A DNA stretch of 64,000 nucleotides from Mariniradius saccharolyticus AK6 (GTDB lineage: Bacteria > Bacteroidota > Bacteroidia > Cytophagales > Cyclobacteriaceae), in NCBI RefSeq assembly GCF_000330725.2, contig NZ_AMZY02000020.1, positions 124,001 to 188,000 on the forward strand. The letters are read 5' to 3'. The position numbers were made by a program, and so were the translations under genes. Positions 16,810-25,268 of the stretch are shown here, piece by piece. Below the pieces are notes generated by a model. It worked only from the letters and a program-made list of their open reading frames with translations. It did no database searches and was not told where the DNA came from. How positions within the stretch are numbered: position 1 is the first letter of the stretch; the number at the start of each line of letters is the position of its first letter.

Positions 16810-17331
16810 TTATGGTTTTCTTCTCTCCATTCTTAATCCTCTTTCATGCAAAAACTCATACACGTCAATACACTTTACACCATTTTTATGAGCTACAGCC
16901 GGAATTCGGTTTGGCTTCAATTTGTTTTCATCGGTTATCAAGACATAATTGTGAACTTTACAAAATCCAATTAGATAAGGATCAGCCTCTTCTTTTCCCT
17001 CCGCTTGTTTATTAGGTTTTAAAAAGCCTGTATTGTATTCCTCGTTGATAATTGGTCTTGCAGCATTAAAACTATTAGCGTCAGTTTCAACAACTAATCG
17101 TTTTCTCCATTTATTTACCCAATCCTTGAGAAAAATCTCTTTACCTCGATACTCATTGATTTCTTGCTCAACGAAATCAATCACTAAAAATCTTCCCTGT
17201 ACAATCAAATCTTCAATCTCTTCCCAAATGGCTGTAAATACTGGATTTTCTCGTTTGAATGTTAAATCCAACCTCATTAACGCACTCGTATCAATAACGT
17301 AAACCGTATTTCCTTCGCTGAATAAATCCAT
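16810..17331 (-). CDS. DUF4411-family PIN-domain toxin
   Basis: This 173-residue PIN nuclease has its acidic active site visible: Asp14 in V-I-D-T-S, Glu55 in D-F-V-E-Q-E, Asp117 in E-A-D-P-Y-L-I and Asp134 in I-T-D-E-N. PIN proteins cleave RNA and act as toxins of type II systems. DUF4411 proteins are repeatedly found next to HTH-ImmA/IrrE proteins, as here: the start codon lies 2 bases after the stop of the upstream gene, so expression must be coupled. All catalytic residues are present, so the toxin looks functional. It is the third gene of a three-gene operon. Confidence 0.85.
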   Translation of the reverse strand: MDLFSEGNTVYVIDTSALMRLDLTFKRENPVFTAIWEEIEDLIVQGRFLVIDFVEQEINEYRGKEIFLKDWVNKWRKRLVVETDANSFNAARPIINEEYNTGFLKPNKQAEGKEEADPYLIGFCKVHNYVLITDENKLKPNRIPAVAHKNGVKCIDVYEFLHERGLRMERRKP

Positions 17332-17333
17332 GG

Positions 17334-18485
17334 TTAGGCATTGAGCAGTTGTCTTGTTTTGGGTATGTAGGACAACTTAACGCCTAAAAAATCAGACAAG
17401 TCCTTTAAATTTATTCGGTTTTGATCATAAGCTTTAAAGGCTAATGAAACATACGTTCTGCCTTTTTCCGTCAGCGCTTCCTTGTGTAATTCTCTACCTT
17501 TAGGATCCTTTGCTCTTCCAAATCCTTTCGACTTATTCCATTGTGCGTGTTTCTCCTGGTAGAAATTTTTCGTTGTAAGCTTTTGTTCAAACAACCTTCT
17601 CAAAATTGCCAAAGGGCCGACATGGAAATATTTTCCTAATTCAACTAGGTCTTTTAGTTTCCATTCACTTTCGCCTTTCCTTTGGTAATCAAGAACAATT
17701 GCCATGTTAAGTAGGTCCGAAGTTGGAACTAAAACCTCCGCGGAAAAAGCGTTACACCATCTTTCTAATTCCCATCCCGGGTTTAAGGATAAATCAGTTA
17801 TCGCCCCTTCGTTTAATATAATATGTCCCAACTCATGAAATAAGGTAAATGTCTTTGAATGAGCCTGCTCACCACCTCTTTTAATACCAATGATAGGTAC
17901 AAGATCATCAACAATGGCAAAACCCCTCACATTATCTTGTGTAAGGCTTAATTGAAAGACAGCAATCCCCAAAGATTCAACTTTTTCAATGTACGCTTCT
18001 AACGCAAGTTTGACATCTTCAATCTCCCTTATTTCATTCAACTGTAAATGCTGGCGAATTTTCTGTGCAATTTCTCTGGGATTTTCTTGAAGAGTTGCTG
18101 ATATGCTGAATTTCGGAAAAGGCATACCCATTTCTTCTCGTAGTTCAACAAAGGAATGAGCCAATGCCCTTGCCTTACGGACTGCCATAATGGTTTTTTC
18201 ATGGAAGTGTCCAAGCTCTTTTGAATCTATGGTTCGTCTGTCCTTTGGAAGTGGTTTCTCTTTTGGTGGTGTATTCAACAGGAGTGTTGCGATGGTGCGT
18301 TTGTAGGTTTTGGAAAATACTTTTAATTCCTCCAATGTAGGCTGCTTTTCGCCTGTCTCCAATTGAACCAATCGCTTTGGAGAAATACCCGTAGTTTCAG
18401 AAGTCTGTGTACGATTCAATGCAAGCGATTCCCTTGCCCAAACAAGGACTTCATGATTTACATTGATATGGATATTGTCATTCAT
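17334..18485 (-). CDS. XRE-type HTH regulator fused to ImmA/IrrE metallopeptidase
   Basis: This 383-residue protein has an N-terminal helix-turn-helix at about 12-66 (T-S-E-T-T-G-I-S-P-K-R-L-V-Q-L-E). After a linker, a zinc peptidase domain carries the motif His217-Glu-Leu-Gly-His221 and the downstream metal-ligand region around E-R-W-C-N-A-F-S-A-E-V-L-V-P. Such COG2856 proteins repress promoters and cleave partner proteins on stress or phage signals. Here it probably represses the operon and restrains the adjacent PIN toxin. The start codon abuts the stop of the upstream 127-residue gene with no spacer, and the PIN gene follows after 2 bases. Confidence 0.9.
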   Translation of the reverse strand: MNDNIHINVNHEVLVWARESLALNRTQTSETTGISPKRLVQLETGEKQPTLEELKVFSKTYKRTIATLLLNTPPKEKPLPKDRRTIDSKELGHFHEKTIMAVRKARALAHSFVELREEMGMPFPKFSISATLQENPREIAQKIRQHLQLNEIREIEDVKLALEAYIEKVESLGIAVFQLSLTQDNVRGFAIVDDLVPIIGIKRGGEQAHSKTFTLFHELGHIILNEGAITDLSLNPGWELERWCNAFSAEVLVPTSDLLNMAIVLDYQRKGESEWKLKDLVELGKYFHVGPLAILRRLFEQKLTTKNFYQEKHAQWNKSKGFGRAKDPKGRELHKEALTEKGRTYVSLAFKAYDQNRINLKDLSDFLGVKLSYIPKTRQLLNA

Positions 18486-18869
18486 TTATCTAGTTACTAA
18501 TTGCCTGTATTGAGTAAACTCCATTGGATGAGAATTTGTGTTCAAATGATTTCCAATAAACTCAATACCTTCTGCTGTTAATCTGCCTACTAATTCAAAA
18601 GCTCCCCATCCCTGAAATTTAATAAAAAGCTGATTCACAAAATGTGTATTTGAAAATACAATTTCATGTCCTTTTTCGAAATGGTTTGCAGTCATCAAAA
18701 TATTGTCGAATTTTTCATTAGGTGCTGTATGCGTCAACATAATTCCATGAAAGTCACTGTTCCCATCATACAAATCATCCCAAACTACAGCAGGGTGAAA
18801 CAAACCATTTTGCCAATCTCTCTTGGCAACTCGGCTCGATGGTAATAATATATCTCCTTTAAAAAACAT
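18486..18869 (-). CDS. First gene of the HTH-ImmA/PIN operon; unknown, possibly MazF/PemK-like
   Basis: This 127-residue soluble protein begins F-F-K-G-D-I-L-L-P, continues H-P-A-V-V-W-D-D and N-I-L-M, and has the C-terminal block F-V-N-Q-L-F-I-K-F-Q-G-W-G. The opening G-D-I-L followed by a H-P-A-V-V strand recalls the SH3-like barrel of PemK/MazF toxins, but the family's later motifs are not clear, so this is only a suggestion. The last part (F-E-L-V-G-R-L-T-A-E-G-I-E-F-I) looks like a helix-strand cap. It is directly fused in transcription to the HTH-ImmA gene with zero spacing, which makes a functional link likely. Confidence 0.65.
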   Translation of the reverse strand: MFFKGDILLPSSRVAKRDWQNGLFHPAVVWDDLYDGNSDFHGIMLTHTAPNEKFDNILMTANHFEKGHEIVFSNTHFVNQLFIKFQGWGAFELVGRLTAEGIEFIGNHLNTNSHPMEFTQYRQLVTR

Positions 18870-19109
18870 TTTCGTTATTTAATCTCATTCGAAAAAAAAA
18901 AGGGACACAACTCATGCGTGAACTAAACACTAGATGCTTTCTCAATATCTCAGTGTAATTTCAATCATATTGTCGATTGGATCCAATCAATCTAAACATA
19001 ATTTTTTGAAAATAAATATCCAATCTGTCCACAGATCTATTTGTGTTCAATTCCCTTGGTCCTATTTCTGGATTTTTCTTCACGATTTGAAATGGCTCTT
19101 CCCTCCCCC

Positions 19110-20444
19110 CTAAATCAACCCCTTTGCCTTGATTTCCAGGTATTTGTTGATGGTTTGGATGGAGAGGGATTGGGGGGCGCAGAGGATGGTTTGGATGCCG
19201 TGGCGTTTGAGTTCCTTGGCTATCAGCCGCTTGTCGTAAATAAACTTGGCGGCGATGGTCTTTTCGACGATGCCCGAAAGTGAACTGGCCGGCTGCTCGG
19301 AAAATTCCTCCAAGAGGTGGTTTTCGAAAAACACCACCAAGACCACATGGTGCTTGGCCAAGGCCCTCAGAAAGGGCAGCTGCCGCCGCATCGCACCCGC
19401 ATGCTCAAAGTTGGTGTAGATCATCAGCAGACTCTTTTGACCGACTTTCTTGCGCACCCAGCTGTACAGTTTCCCGAAGTCCGACTCCGGAAATCCCGTT
19501 TGGATATTGTACAGCAGTTCCATGATGGTCTTGATCTGGGTGGGACGGTGGTGCGCCTCACAGGTCGGGCCGATTTGGTCCGAAAAGGTCGCCAACCCTG
19601 CTTTGTCGCCGTTTTTCAACGCGATATTGGAAAACACCAAGCTGCTGTTGATCGCGTAGTCCAGCAAGCTGAGTCCATCAAAGGGCATCTTCATCACCCT
19701 TCCCAAGTCTATGATGGAATACACGGGCTGTGCTTTTTCCTCTTGGAAATGGTTGGTCATGGGCTTGCCCGTCTTGGCTGCAGCCTTCCAGTTGAGGTGG
19801 CGGAGGTCATCACCCACGACATAGGGTTTGATCTGCTCAAACTCCCGGCTGTGACCAAACTTGCGGAGCTTTTTCAGCCCGTATTCCCGCTTCATGGCAT
19901 TGAAGGCCAGAAACTCGTATTTCCGCATCTGGAGGAAGGAGGGGTAGACCTTGACGGTTTGGCGGTCGTCGAAGCTATAACGCCGGGCGACAAGTCCCAA
20001 GGGCCCGTGGGCAAAGAGGTGCAGGCTGCCAAAGCGGTACTCTCCCCGCAGCTTGGGGGTCAGAGAGTAATGGGTTTCGCGGCTTTCACCCGGTGCCAGG
20101 TCGGTAAAATATCCAAAGTCCCGTTTTTGGAACTGCTCGGGGATTTCGTCGAGGACAAAAAGGCGGACGGCAAACCGGTACCCATTGGAAATGGAAATCC
20201 CGACCTCGTTGGCGTCGCTGTTGGAAAACTTCTCGGGAAGGATGCGGCTTCCTTGGATGCCAGCCTTTTTCCCAAACACCGACAGCAAATCCACGAGGAA
20301 CAGCGCAGTCAGCATGCAGGCCAAAAACAGCGCAATCGGATACACTATCCAAAACCAAAAAGACAAAAAGAAGACCAAGGCCACCACCGCCAAGCCGAGG
20401 TAGAGCCTTTTGCCCAAAAACAATTGTCTGTACAGCGTCAGCAA
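19110..20444 (-). CDS. DUF58 domain protein of the MoxR cluster
   Basis: This 444-residue protein has two N-terminal membrane helices (about 14-50), a beta-rich periplasmic or membrane-proximal segment, and the DUF58 core around H-S-R-E-F-E-Q-I-K-P-Y-V-V-G-D-D-L-R-H-L-N-W. A von Willebrand A-like domain follows, with the D-x-G-x-x-x version of the metal site (I-I-D-L-G-R-V). DUF58 proteins work with MoxR AAA+ ATPases. The gene directly follows moxR with a 1-base gap. It is the last gene of the operon that begins with spoIIM. Its precise role is not established. Confidence 0.9.
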   Translation of the reverse strand: MLTLYRQLFLGKRLYLGLAVVALVFFLSFWFWIVYPIALFLACMLTALFLVDLLSVFGKKAGIQGSRILPEKFSNSDANEVGISISNGYRFAVRLFVLDEIPEQFQKRDFGYFTDLAPGESRETHYSLTPKLRGEYRFGSLHLFAHGPLGLVARRYSFDDRQTVKVYPSFLQMRKYEFLAFNAMKREYGLKKLRKFGHSREFEQIKPYVVGDDLRHLNWKAAAKTGKPMTNHFQEEKAQPVYSIIDLGRVMKMPFDGLSLLDYAINSSLVFSNIALKNGDKAGLATFSDQIGPTCEAHHRPTQIKTIMELLYNIQTGFPESDFGKLYSWVRKKVGQKSLLMIYTNFEHAGAMRRQLPFLRALAKHHVVLVVFFENHLLEEFSEQPASSLSGIVEKTIAAKFIYDKRLIAKELKRHGIQTILCAPQSLSIQTINKYLEIKAKGLI

Positions 20445-20445
20445 G

Positions 20446-21441
20446 TCAGCGGGGGATTTCGATGGATTGAACGATGCCTTCCAAGATCAAGTCAGGCGAT
20501 ACGCCTTCCATTTCTTTTTCGGGATTGAGGATGATGCGGTGCCGCATTGCCGGGATGGCCGCACGCTTGATGTCCTCGGGAATGACAAAATCCCTCCCGG
20601 ACATGGCCGCCAAAGCCTGTGAGGCTCGGAGAATTGCCAAGGAAGCACGCGGAGAAGCGCCCGCATAGAGGCTCGGATGCGACCTTGTCTTGACTACCAT
20701 TTGTGCGATGTATTGCAGGAGCTTTTCCTCAATCCGGACGGCAAAGGTCCACTTTTGGAACTGGTTGACTTCCTCCCCGGACAGGACGGGATCCACCTGG
20801 GGTTCGTCGGCAGTGTCCGAACCGCGGTTTTTGAGGATGAGAATTTCTTCTTCTAGGTTGGGGAGGCCGAGCTGGATTTTGAACAGAAACCTGTCCAACT
20901 GTGCCTCAGGAAGTCGGTAGGTACCTTCGGAGTCGATGGGGTTTTGGGTCGCGAGGACCATAAACGGCGGCGGCATCGGATAGGTGTGGCCATCCATGGT
21001 CACCTGCCGTTCTTCCATGACCTCAAACAAGGCTGATTGGGTCTTGGCCGGGGCGCGGTTGATTTCATCGATCAAAATGATGTTGGAGAAAATGGGCCCT
21101 TGCTTGAATTCAAACTCGCCCGCTTTGAAGATGGACGTGCCAAGCACATCGGCGGGCATCAGGTCGGGCGTGAATTGGATGCGGCTGAATCCCGTATGGA
21201 TCGACTTGGCAAACAATTTACTCGTTAGGGTTTTGGCGATGCCGGGAACGCCTTCGAGCAGGATATGTCCCTTGGCGAGCAAGGCGACAAGCATGAGCTC
21301 GATCATTTCATCCTGCCCAACGATGGTTTTTTTGATTTCTTGGCGGACTTTTTCCATGCCCGCGGCGATGGTTTCCACAGGGATGCGGTTGCCAAACGGC
21401 AAGGACTCGGCGCTATCGGGCGTGTTGGAGGTTTCTTCCAT
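20446..21441 (-). CDS. MoxR-family AAA+ ATPase
   Basis: This 331-residue protein has Walker A G64-V-P-G-I-A-K-T71 (the MoxR variant of GxxGxGKT), Walker B I-L-I-D-E-I-N-R-A with the Asp-Glu pair, sensor residues in L-A-T-Q-N-P-I-D, and the arginine-finger region R-L-P-E-A-Q-L-D-R-F. MoxR ATPases are chaperones that remodel or activate partner complexes, commonly the vWA/DUF58 proteins encoded beside them. It overlaps the upstream DUF4350 gene by 29 bases and abuts DUF58, so the three proteins are probably made together. Confidence 0.95.
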   Translation of the reverse strand: MEETSNTPDSAESLPFGNRIPVETIAAGMEKVRQEIKKTIVGQDEMIELMLVALLAKGHILLEGVPGIAKTLTSKLFAKSIHTGFSRIQFTPDLMPADVLGTSIFKAGEFEFKQGPIFSNIILIDEINRAPAKTQSALFEVMEERQVTMDGHTYPMPPPFMVLATQNPIDSEGTYRLPEAQLDRFLFKIQLGLPNLEEEILILKNRGSDTADEPQVDPVLSGEEVNQFQKWTFAVRIEEKLLQYIAQMVVKTRSHPSLYAGASPRASLAILRASQALAAMSGRDFVIPEDIKRAAIPAMRHRIILNPEKEMEGVSPDLILEGIVQSIEIPR

Positions 21442-22639
21442 ATTGCTGTTGAGATTTAAACTTTTCGATGGTTTGGTGAATGTGTTGGATGTCTTCCTGC
21501 CCGAGGTTTTCCCTCTTTTCCAGCTCGGTCAATTTCAGGACAGTTGCCTTGGACAACTCCAGATCGACGCCGCTTTTCTCGGAAAGCAGGATAATGCCGT
21601 CCATTTTGTTTTCCTCCATTTGCAGGAGAAAATGCGTCCTGCAGTAGTCCCAAAACAACTTGATCTGCAAATGTCCGAGCTCTGTCATATTTGGCTGCTT
21701 CAGGTACATGGAAGCGATCGTCTTGGCAAATTCCAAACTCTTGTTTTGGGGCGGATAGATGACGTTGATGGCTTTTTGTCTTCTTTTTCCTTCAAAAACC
21801 ACCCACAGAACGAGTAGGATCCAGCAAGTGAAGTACGCCGCGCTCAGGTACTTATTACTCAAAATCAGGTATAAAGGTGAGAGGTTGGTGTTTTTTCCGA
21901 TCTTGATGTATTGGTCCAAGAAAACCGGCTGCCCCGAGTCCCAGGTCCCCAAGACCTGTTCGGTGTAGACCTTGTTGTTCTTATCCAACAGAAAATAATT
22001 GGAAAATGCCTCGGGAAAGGCATGCAAGGTGACAAGGCCGCTTCCCTTGCGGATTTGGATGAAGTTGGGTTGTGCGCCTAAGGTGTCCACGGCTGCAGTG
22101 GATTGAATTTTTCCCAACGTACTGACTTGGACGCTATCTCCCCACTTGAAGTACACACCCAAATTGAATTCCTCAAAAAGGATCGAATCGGGCAAATGCA
22201 TTGGTTTTTCCAAGCTAAGCTGGGATATACGGGTCAATGAGAAATCCTCGGGGAAAATCTTGGTCTTTATGGAAAGACTGTCAAGCAGTGGTTCGGAGAA
22301 ATCAGCCGCCGAAATGAACAAGTGACCGCCTGATTCGACCCAATTAATAAGCTTTTCAGTCTCCTCGGGGTCAGAATCAAAGTATTGGTTGACAAAGACG
22401 TAAATAGCCTGAGACGGGGCTTCTTCAATCCATTCGTATGGTGGGCGATTCACATCTTTCCAGATCGAATCGCCCTTCTTGATCAAGTCGTAAAACACCT
22501 TTGCGCCAAAAGGGCGTGTATCGTTCTGTTCGTAGCTTGGCGACCAATCGATCGGTGGCGGGCTCGCATGTATCAGCAGCAGTACGCCCAAGATGAGCAG
22601 CGAAATCAATGCAAAGAGGATTTTGGTACCGGTGCTCAT
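21413..22639 (-). CDS. DUF4350 membrane protein
   Basis: This 408-residue protein has an N-terminal membrane helix (about 6-25), a large extracytoplasmic domain with the G-G-H-L-F-I-S-A-A-D segment of DUF4350 (glutamine-amidotransferase-like fold without catalytic residues), and a second helix (about 275-295, Y-F-T-C-W-I-L-L-V-L-W-V-V). A cytosolic C-terminal helical tail of about 100 residues follows. This is the standard member of the moxR cluster between DUF4129 and moxR. It overlaps the upstream gene by 4 bases and moxR by 29 bases, which suggests translational coupling. No enzymatic activity is evident. Confidence 0.85.
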   Translation of the reverse strand: MSTGTKILFALISLLILGVLLLIHASPPPIDWSPSYEQNDTRPFGAKVFYDLIKKGDSIWKDVNRPPYEWIEEAPSQAIYVFVNQYFDSDPEETEKLINWVESGGHLFISAADFSEPLLDSLSIKTKIFPEDFSLTRISQLSLEKPMHLPDSILFEEFNLGVYFKWGDSVQVSTLGKIQSTAAVDTLGAQPNFIQIRKGSGLVTLHAFPEAFSNYFLLDKNNKVYTEQVLGTWDSGQPVFLDQYIKIGKNTNLSPLYLILSNKYLSAAYFTCWILLVLWVVFEGKRRQKAINVIYPPQNKSLEFAKTIASMYLKQPNMTELGHLQIKLFWDYCRTHFLLQMEENKMDGIILLSEKSGVDLELSKATVLKLTELEKRENLGQEDIQHIHQTIEKFKSQQQYGRNLQHAR

Positions 22640-23379
22640 CGGAGTTGGTCTATTTGGTTAAATGCCTTTTCGAGGTCTCCGTAAGTCTTCTCGTCCAAAT
22701 CAAAATGCCCGTACCACACGAAATTGTAGATACGCGTCACTTCCGAAAACGGCGCTTGGAATCCCGTCCCTTGCAGCTCGCGCTGGTATTCATAATTGGT
22801 TTTGGAGGATTTCCAGACAATCAGTTTTTGCTGGATCAGGTGTTGGAGGACGATCAAATACCGATAGCGCAAAGCTAGTCGATAGTCTCCGCTGCGCATG
22901 GCGTCCTCGGCGAGGGCTTTGAGGTTGTGGCTCTTCAACAGAACCTCATCGGAACTGATAGCAGAAAGCGCGAATCGCTTGTCTTGGCTTTCCCCGCCGC
23001 CATACTTCATCGCTAACCACACGAGTAGGGCCATCAATACCAGGAGCAGCAGGTACGGAGCCAATTGGAAAAACACTTTCCAGAAACCAGAGAATGCCCG
23101 GCTGCCAAAGATGCCCGCCCAAAACCTATCCCAGGCATTTTGGATCCTTTGTTTAATCTTGTCGAGCCAAGTCTGTTCTTGCTGGATTTCTTTGTACTGG
23201 AATTCCTTTTGGGCGAGGTAAGAATCTACATAGTCGGTTCCAAATTCCGCAGGTCGATGGTAATCGAAACCCAGAGAATCTTCCTTTGTGCCAATACTAT
23301 CCGAGGCCATTTCCTGAAGGGCTCTCGCCTGAAAATGGAACAATAATGGGAAAAGGAAAAGCAGGAGTTTCTTAGCCAA
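22636..23379 (-). CDS. DUF4129-type membrane protein
   Basis: I choose the TTG at 23379, which gives M-A-K-K-L-L-L-F-L-F-P-L-L-F-H-F, an ideal signal sequence, and overlaps the upstream stop by 8 bases. An ATG at 23424 and a frame open to 23454 would add 15-25 polar residues in front and lengthen the overlap. The protein (about 247 residues) has a helix-rich middle, one transmembrane segment near the centre (F-Q-L-A-P-Y-L-L-L-L-V-L-M-A-L-L-V-W), and a cytosolic DUF4129 domain at the C-terminus with R-S-G-D-Y-R-L-A-L-R-Y-R-Y. DUF4129 is a constant partner of DUF4350 and MoxR. Confidence 0.8.
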   Translation of the reverse strand: MAKKLLLFLFPLLFHFQARALQEMASDSIGTKEDSLGFDYHRPAEFGTDYVDSYLAQKEFQYKEIQQEQTWLDKIKQRIQNAWDRFWAGIFGSRAFSGFWKVFFQLAPYLLLLVLMALLVWLAMKYGGGESQDKRFALSAISSDEVLLKSHNLKALAEDAMRSGDYRLALRYRYLIVLQHLIQQKLIVWKSSKTNYEYQRELQGTGFQAPFSEVTRIYNFVWYGHFDLDEKTYGDLEKAFNQIDQLR

Positions 23380-24208
23380 GTTCTTCGAGTTTTGCCTTGA
23401 TGCCGGTTCTGTTTTTTTCCTCATCCAAATCAAAATACACCAAGCCCGTCGCAATGATCATGAATATCGACAAAAGGTTACTTGCTGCGGACCCGATTGT
23501 GGCCAACAATAGGTATATGAAATCGCCGCCGAATTCTTCAAATTCACCGCTTCCTTGGCTTGCCTCAAAGAACGCCTTGACGCCGATGTATACCGTTCCT
23601 GGTAGTTGGAAAACAAATGAAATGATACTGATCAAGATAGCCATGACGACGATGGTCCCGAAGGTAACCCACCAATAACCCGAAACCAGTTTGAAAGCGG
23701 CACGGATGCTGTCTCTTTTTCCGAGTTTTTTGAAAAAGAAAACAGGAAAGGCCAGGGCAATCGGTACGATAAAATATATTCCGGGAAAAAAGAAGAATAC
23801 GAACCCAAAGATGAGGAGCAAGTAGGCCATGATGCTCAGCAAGATCATTTGGCCGATGTTACTTTTGGCCTCACGGATCACGGGCTCTTCCGATACCTTG
23901 CCTTTTGTATCCAAGTATTGCTGCATGAACGCGAAGATCGAGGACGTGGCAGAAGCATAATAAAGCACTGAACCTATCATCAAAAGGACAATTGATATGC
24001 CAAACGTCGCGAGGTCCTCGGTGACCAGCCTATTCAAGTTGGCGTATTGGTAATAGCCCGAAAACAGCACGCTTAGTAGGAAGAAGATCCCGGTGGTTTT
24101 CAGCAGGATGTTGAAAAGCGGCTTGCTGTTGATTCTGGCAAACGCAAAGGTGTCGGAGAGGATTTCACCGAGATCCCTTTTCTTTCTCAATTCGATGTAG
24201 TTCTGCAT
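23372..24208 (-). CDS. Polytopic membrane protein of the spoIIM/moxR cluster
   Basis: I start it at the ATG encoding M-Q-N-Y-I-E-L-R-K-K-R-D-L-G-E-I-L (278 residues). The frame extends upstream, but those residues are antisense-like and overlap spoIIM further. The protein has a short cytosolic N-terminus with D-T-F-A-F-A-R, then about six transmembrane helices, including I-F-F-L-L-S-V-L-F-S-G-Y-Y and the aromatic-rich L-L-I-F-G-F-V-F-F-F-F-P-G. It ends in a charged tail after Y-F-D-L-D-E-E-K. Proteins like this sit in this position in many Bacteroidota. Function unknown. Confidence 0.8.
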   Translation of the reverse strand: MQNYIELRKKRDLGEILSDTFAFARINSKPLFNILLKTTGIFFLLSVLFSGYYQYANLNRLVTEDLATFGISIVLLMIGSVLYYASATSSIFAFMQQYLDTKGKVSEEPVIREAKSNIGQMILLSIMAYLLLIFGFVFFFFPGIYFIVPIALAFPVFFFKKLGKRDSIRAAFKLVSGYWWVTFGTIVVMAILISIISFVFQLPGTVYIGVKAFFEASQGSGEFEEFGGDFIYLLLATIGSAASNLLSIFMIIATGLVYFDLDEEKNRTGIKAKLEELG

Positions 24209-25163
24209 GATTGTATTGGTTGTGAAGTTTGATGGGTAAATAGACATAGTAGTAAATGACCAGGGTAAGCGAACCCAGAATAATGACGAGACTAAGTGCG
24301 TCCGGCATTTGGGTGTAGCGGGTGACGAAGGATTCCAGGAATCCTGCAATGACAAAGAAAGGGATTGTGCTGGCGAGAATCTTCAGGCCATCTTTCATCC
24401 CGCGTTGGAAGGAAAGCAGGCGGCTGTAGGTGCCGGGAAAAAGGATGCCGGTCCCCAATACCAAGCCCGCACACCCGGCAATCACGATCACCGATATCTC
24501 GAGCGTCCCATGGATCCAAATCGTCCGGAAGGATTCCCAAAGCAGACCGTGGGTATGGAAATAGTACTGGAATGAGCCAAGCATTATCCCATTGTACATG
24601 AGGATGAGCAAGGTGCCGACGCCGACTATGATTCCAGCGACAAATGCCGTAATCGCCACCCGGATGTTATTGACCGTGATGCCGAGAAACATATCCACTT
24701 GGTTCATCTTCTTGTAGACTGCCATGGGGTCGCCGGCCTCGATATTGGCGAGGGTTTGGTTGATATAGCCGTCACCCAATATCGAGCGGACAAAGGAAAT
24801 CTCCGTCTTGGTCGAATAGGCCCCCATCAGGCAGAAAAGCGCAAATACCCCAAACGCAACCGCCAGATGCGGCAAGTATTTGTAAAACAGCAAGGGGAAA
24901 TCCCTGGTATAAAAATCAACTATCTTCCTGACACCGGTGGTTTTGTCCTGGTACACTTCCCGATGGTAGTTGGAGGCAAGGTGATTGAGGTAGGAAAATG
25001 CCTTGCCTTCCGGAAAAAATGTCTTGGCATAATTCAAATCATCCGTAATCTCCAAATACAAATCAGCCAATTTGGAAGGTGAGAGGGAGTTTTTCTTGGA
25101 AATATGCTGCTCAAAGACTTTCCATTTGTCCTGGTTTCTTTTGATGAAAAGCGACTCCCTCAT
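24165..25163 (-). CDS. SpoIIM-family (stage II sporulation protein M-like) membrane protein
   Basis: This 332-residue protein has a cytosolic N-terminal region (about 1-100) and then about five transmembrane helices. The SpoIIM core includes N-N-I-R-V-A-I-T-A-F-V-A-G-I-I-V-G-V-G and the H-G-T-L-E-I-S motif near the third helix, which is characteristic of the family. The organism is not a sporulator. In Bacteroidota this family is part of the moxR membrane cluster. It is the first gene of the minus-strand operon; the RDD gene diverges 105 bases upstream and overlap with the next gene is 44 bases. Confidence 0.9.
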   Translation of the reverse strand: MRESLFIKRNQDKWKVFEQHISKKNSLSPSKLADLYLEITDDLNYAKTFFPEGKAFSYLNHLASNYHREVYQDKTTGVRKIVDFYTRDFPLLFYKYLPHLAVAFGVFALFCLMGAYSTKTEISFVRSILGDGYINQTLANIEAGDPMAVYKKMNQVDMFLGITVNNIRVAITAFVAGIIVGVGTLLILMYNGIMLGSFQYYFHTHGLLWESFRTIWIHGTLEISVIVIAGCAGLVLGTGILFPGTYSRLLSFQRGMKDGLKILASTIPFFVIAGFLESFVTRYTQMPDALSLVIILGSLTLVIYYYVYLPIKLHNQYNHAELHRIEKEKGSR

Positions 25164-25268
25164 AGACTTCGATTGACTAGTCTAAAACTATTCAATTATT
25201 TTATTTTAACGCAAGGGCTGGGCTGTTTTCATAAAAAAATTATTTTAGGGGAATAAATCGAAAACCAC

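Noticed and set aside
19317-20528. 403-codon plus-strand frame
   Set aside because: It lies entirely antisense to the DUF58 gene and the end of moxR. Its residue composition has no domain and reflects codon bias of the true minus-strand genes.
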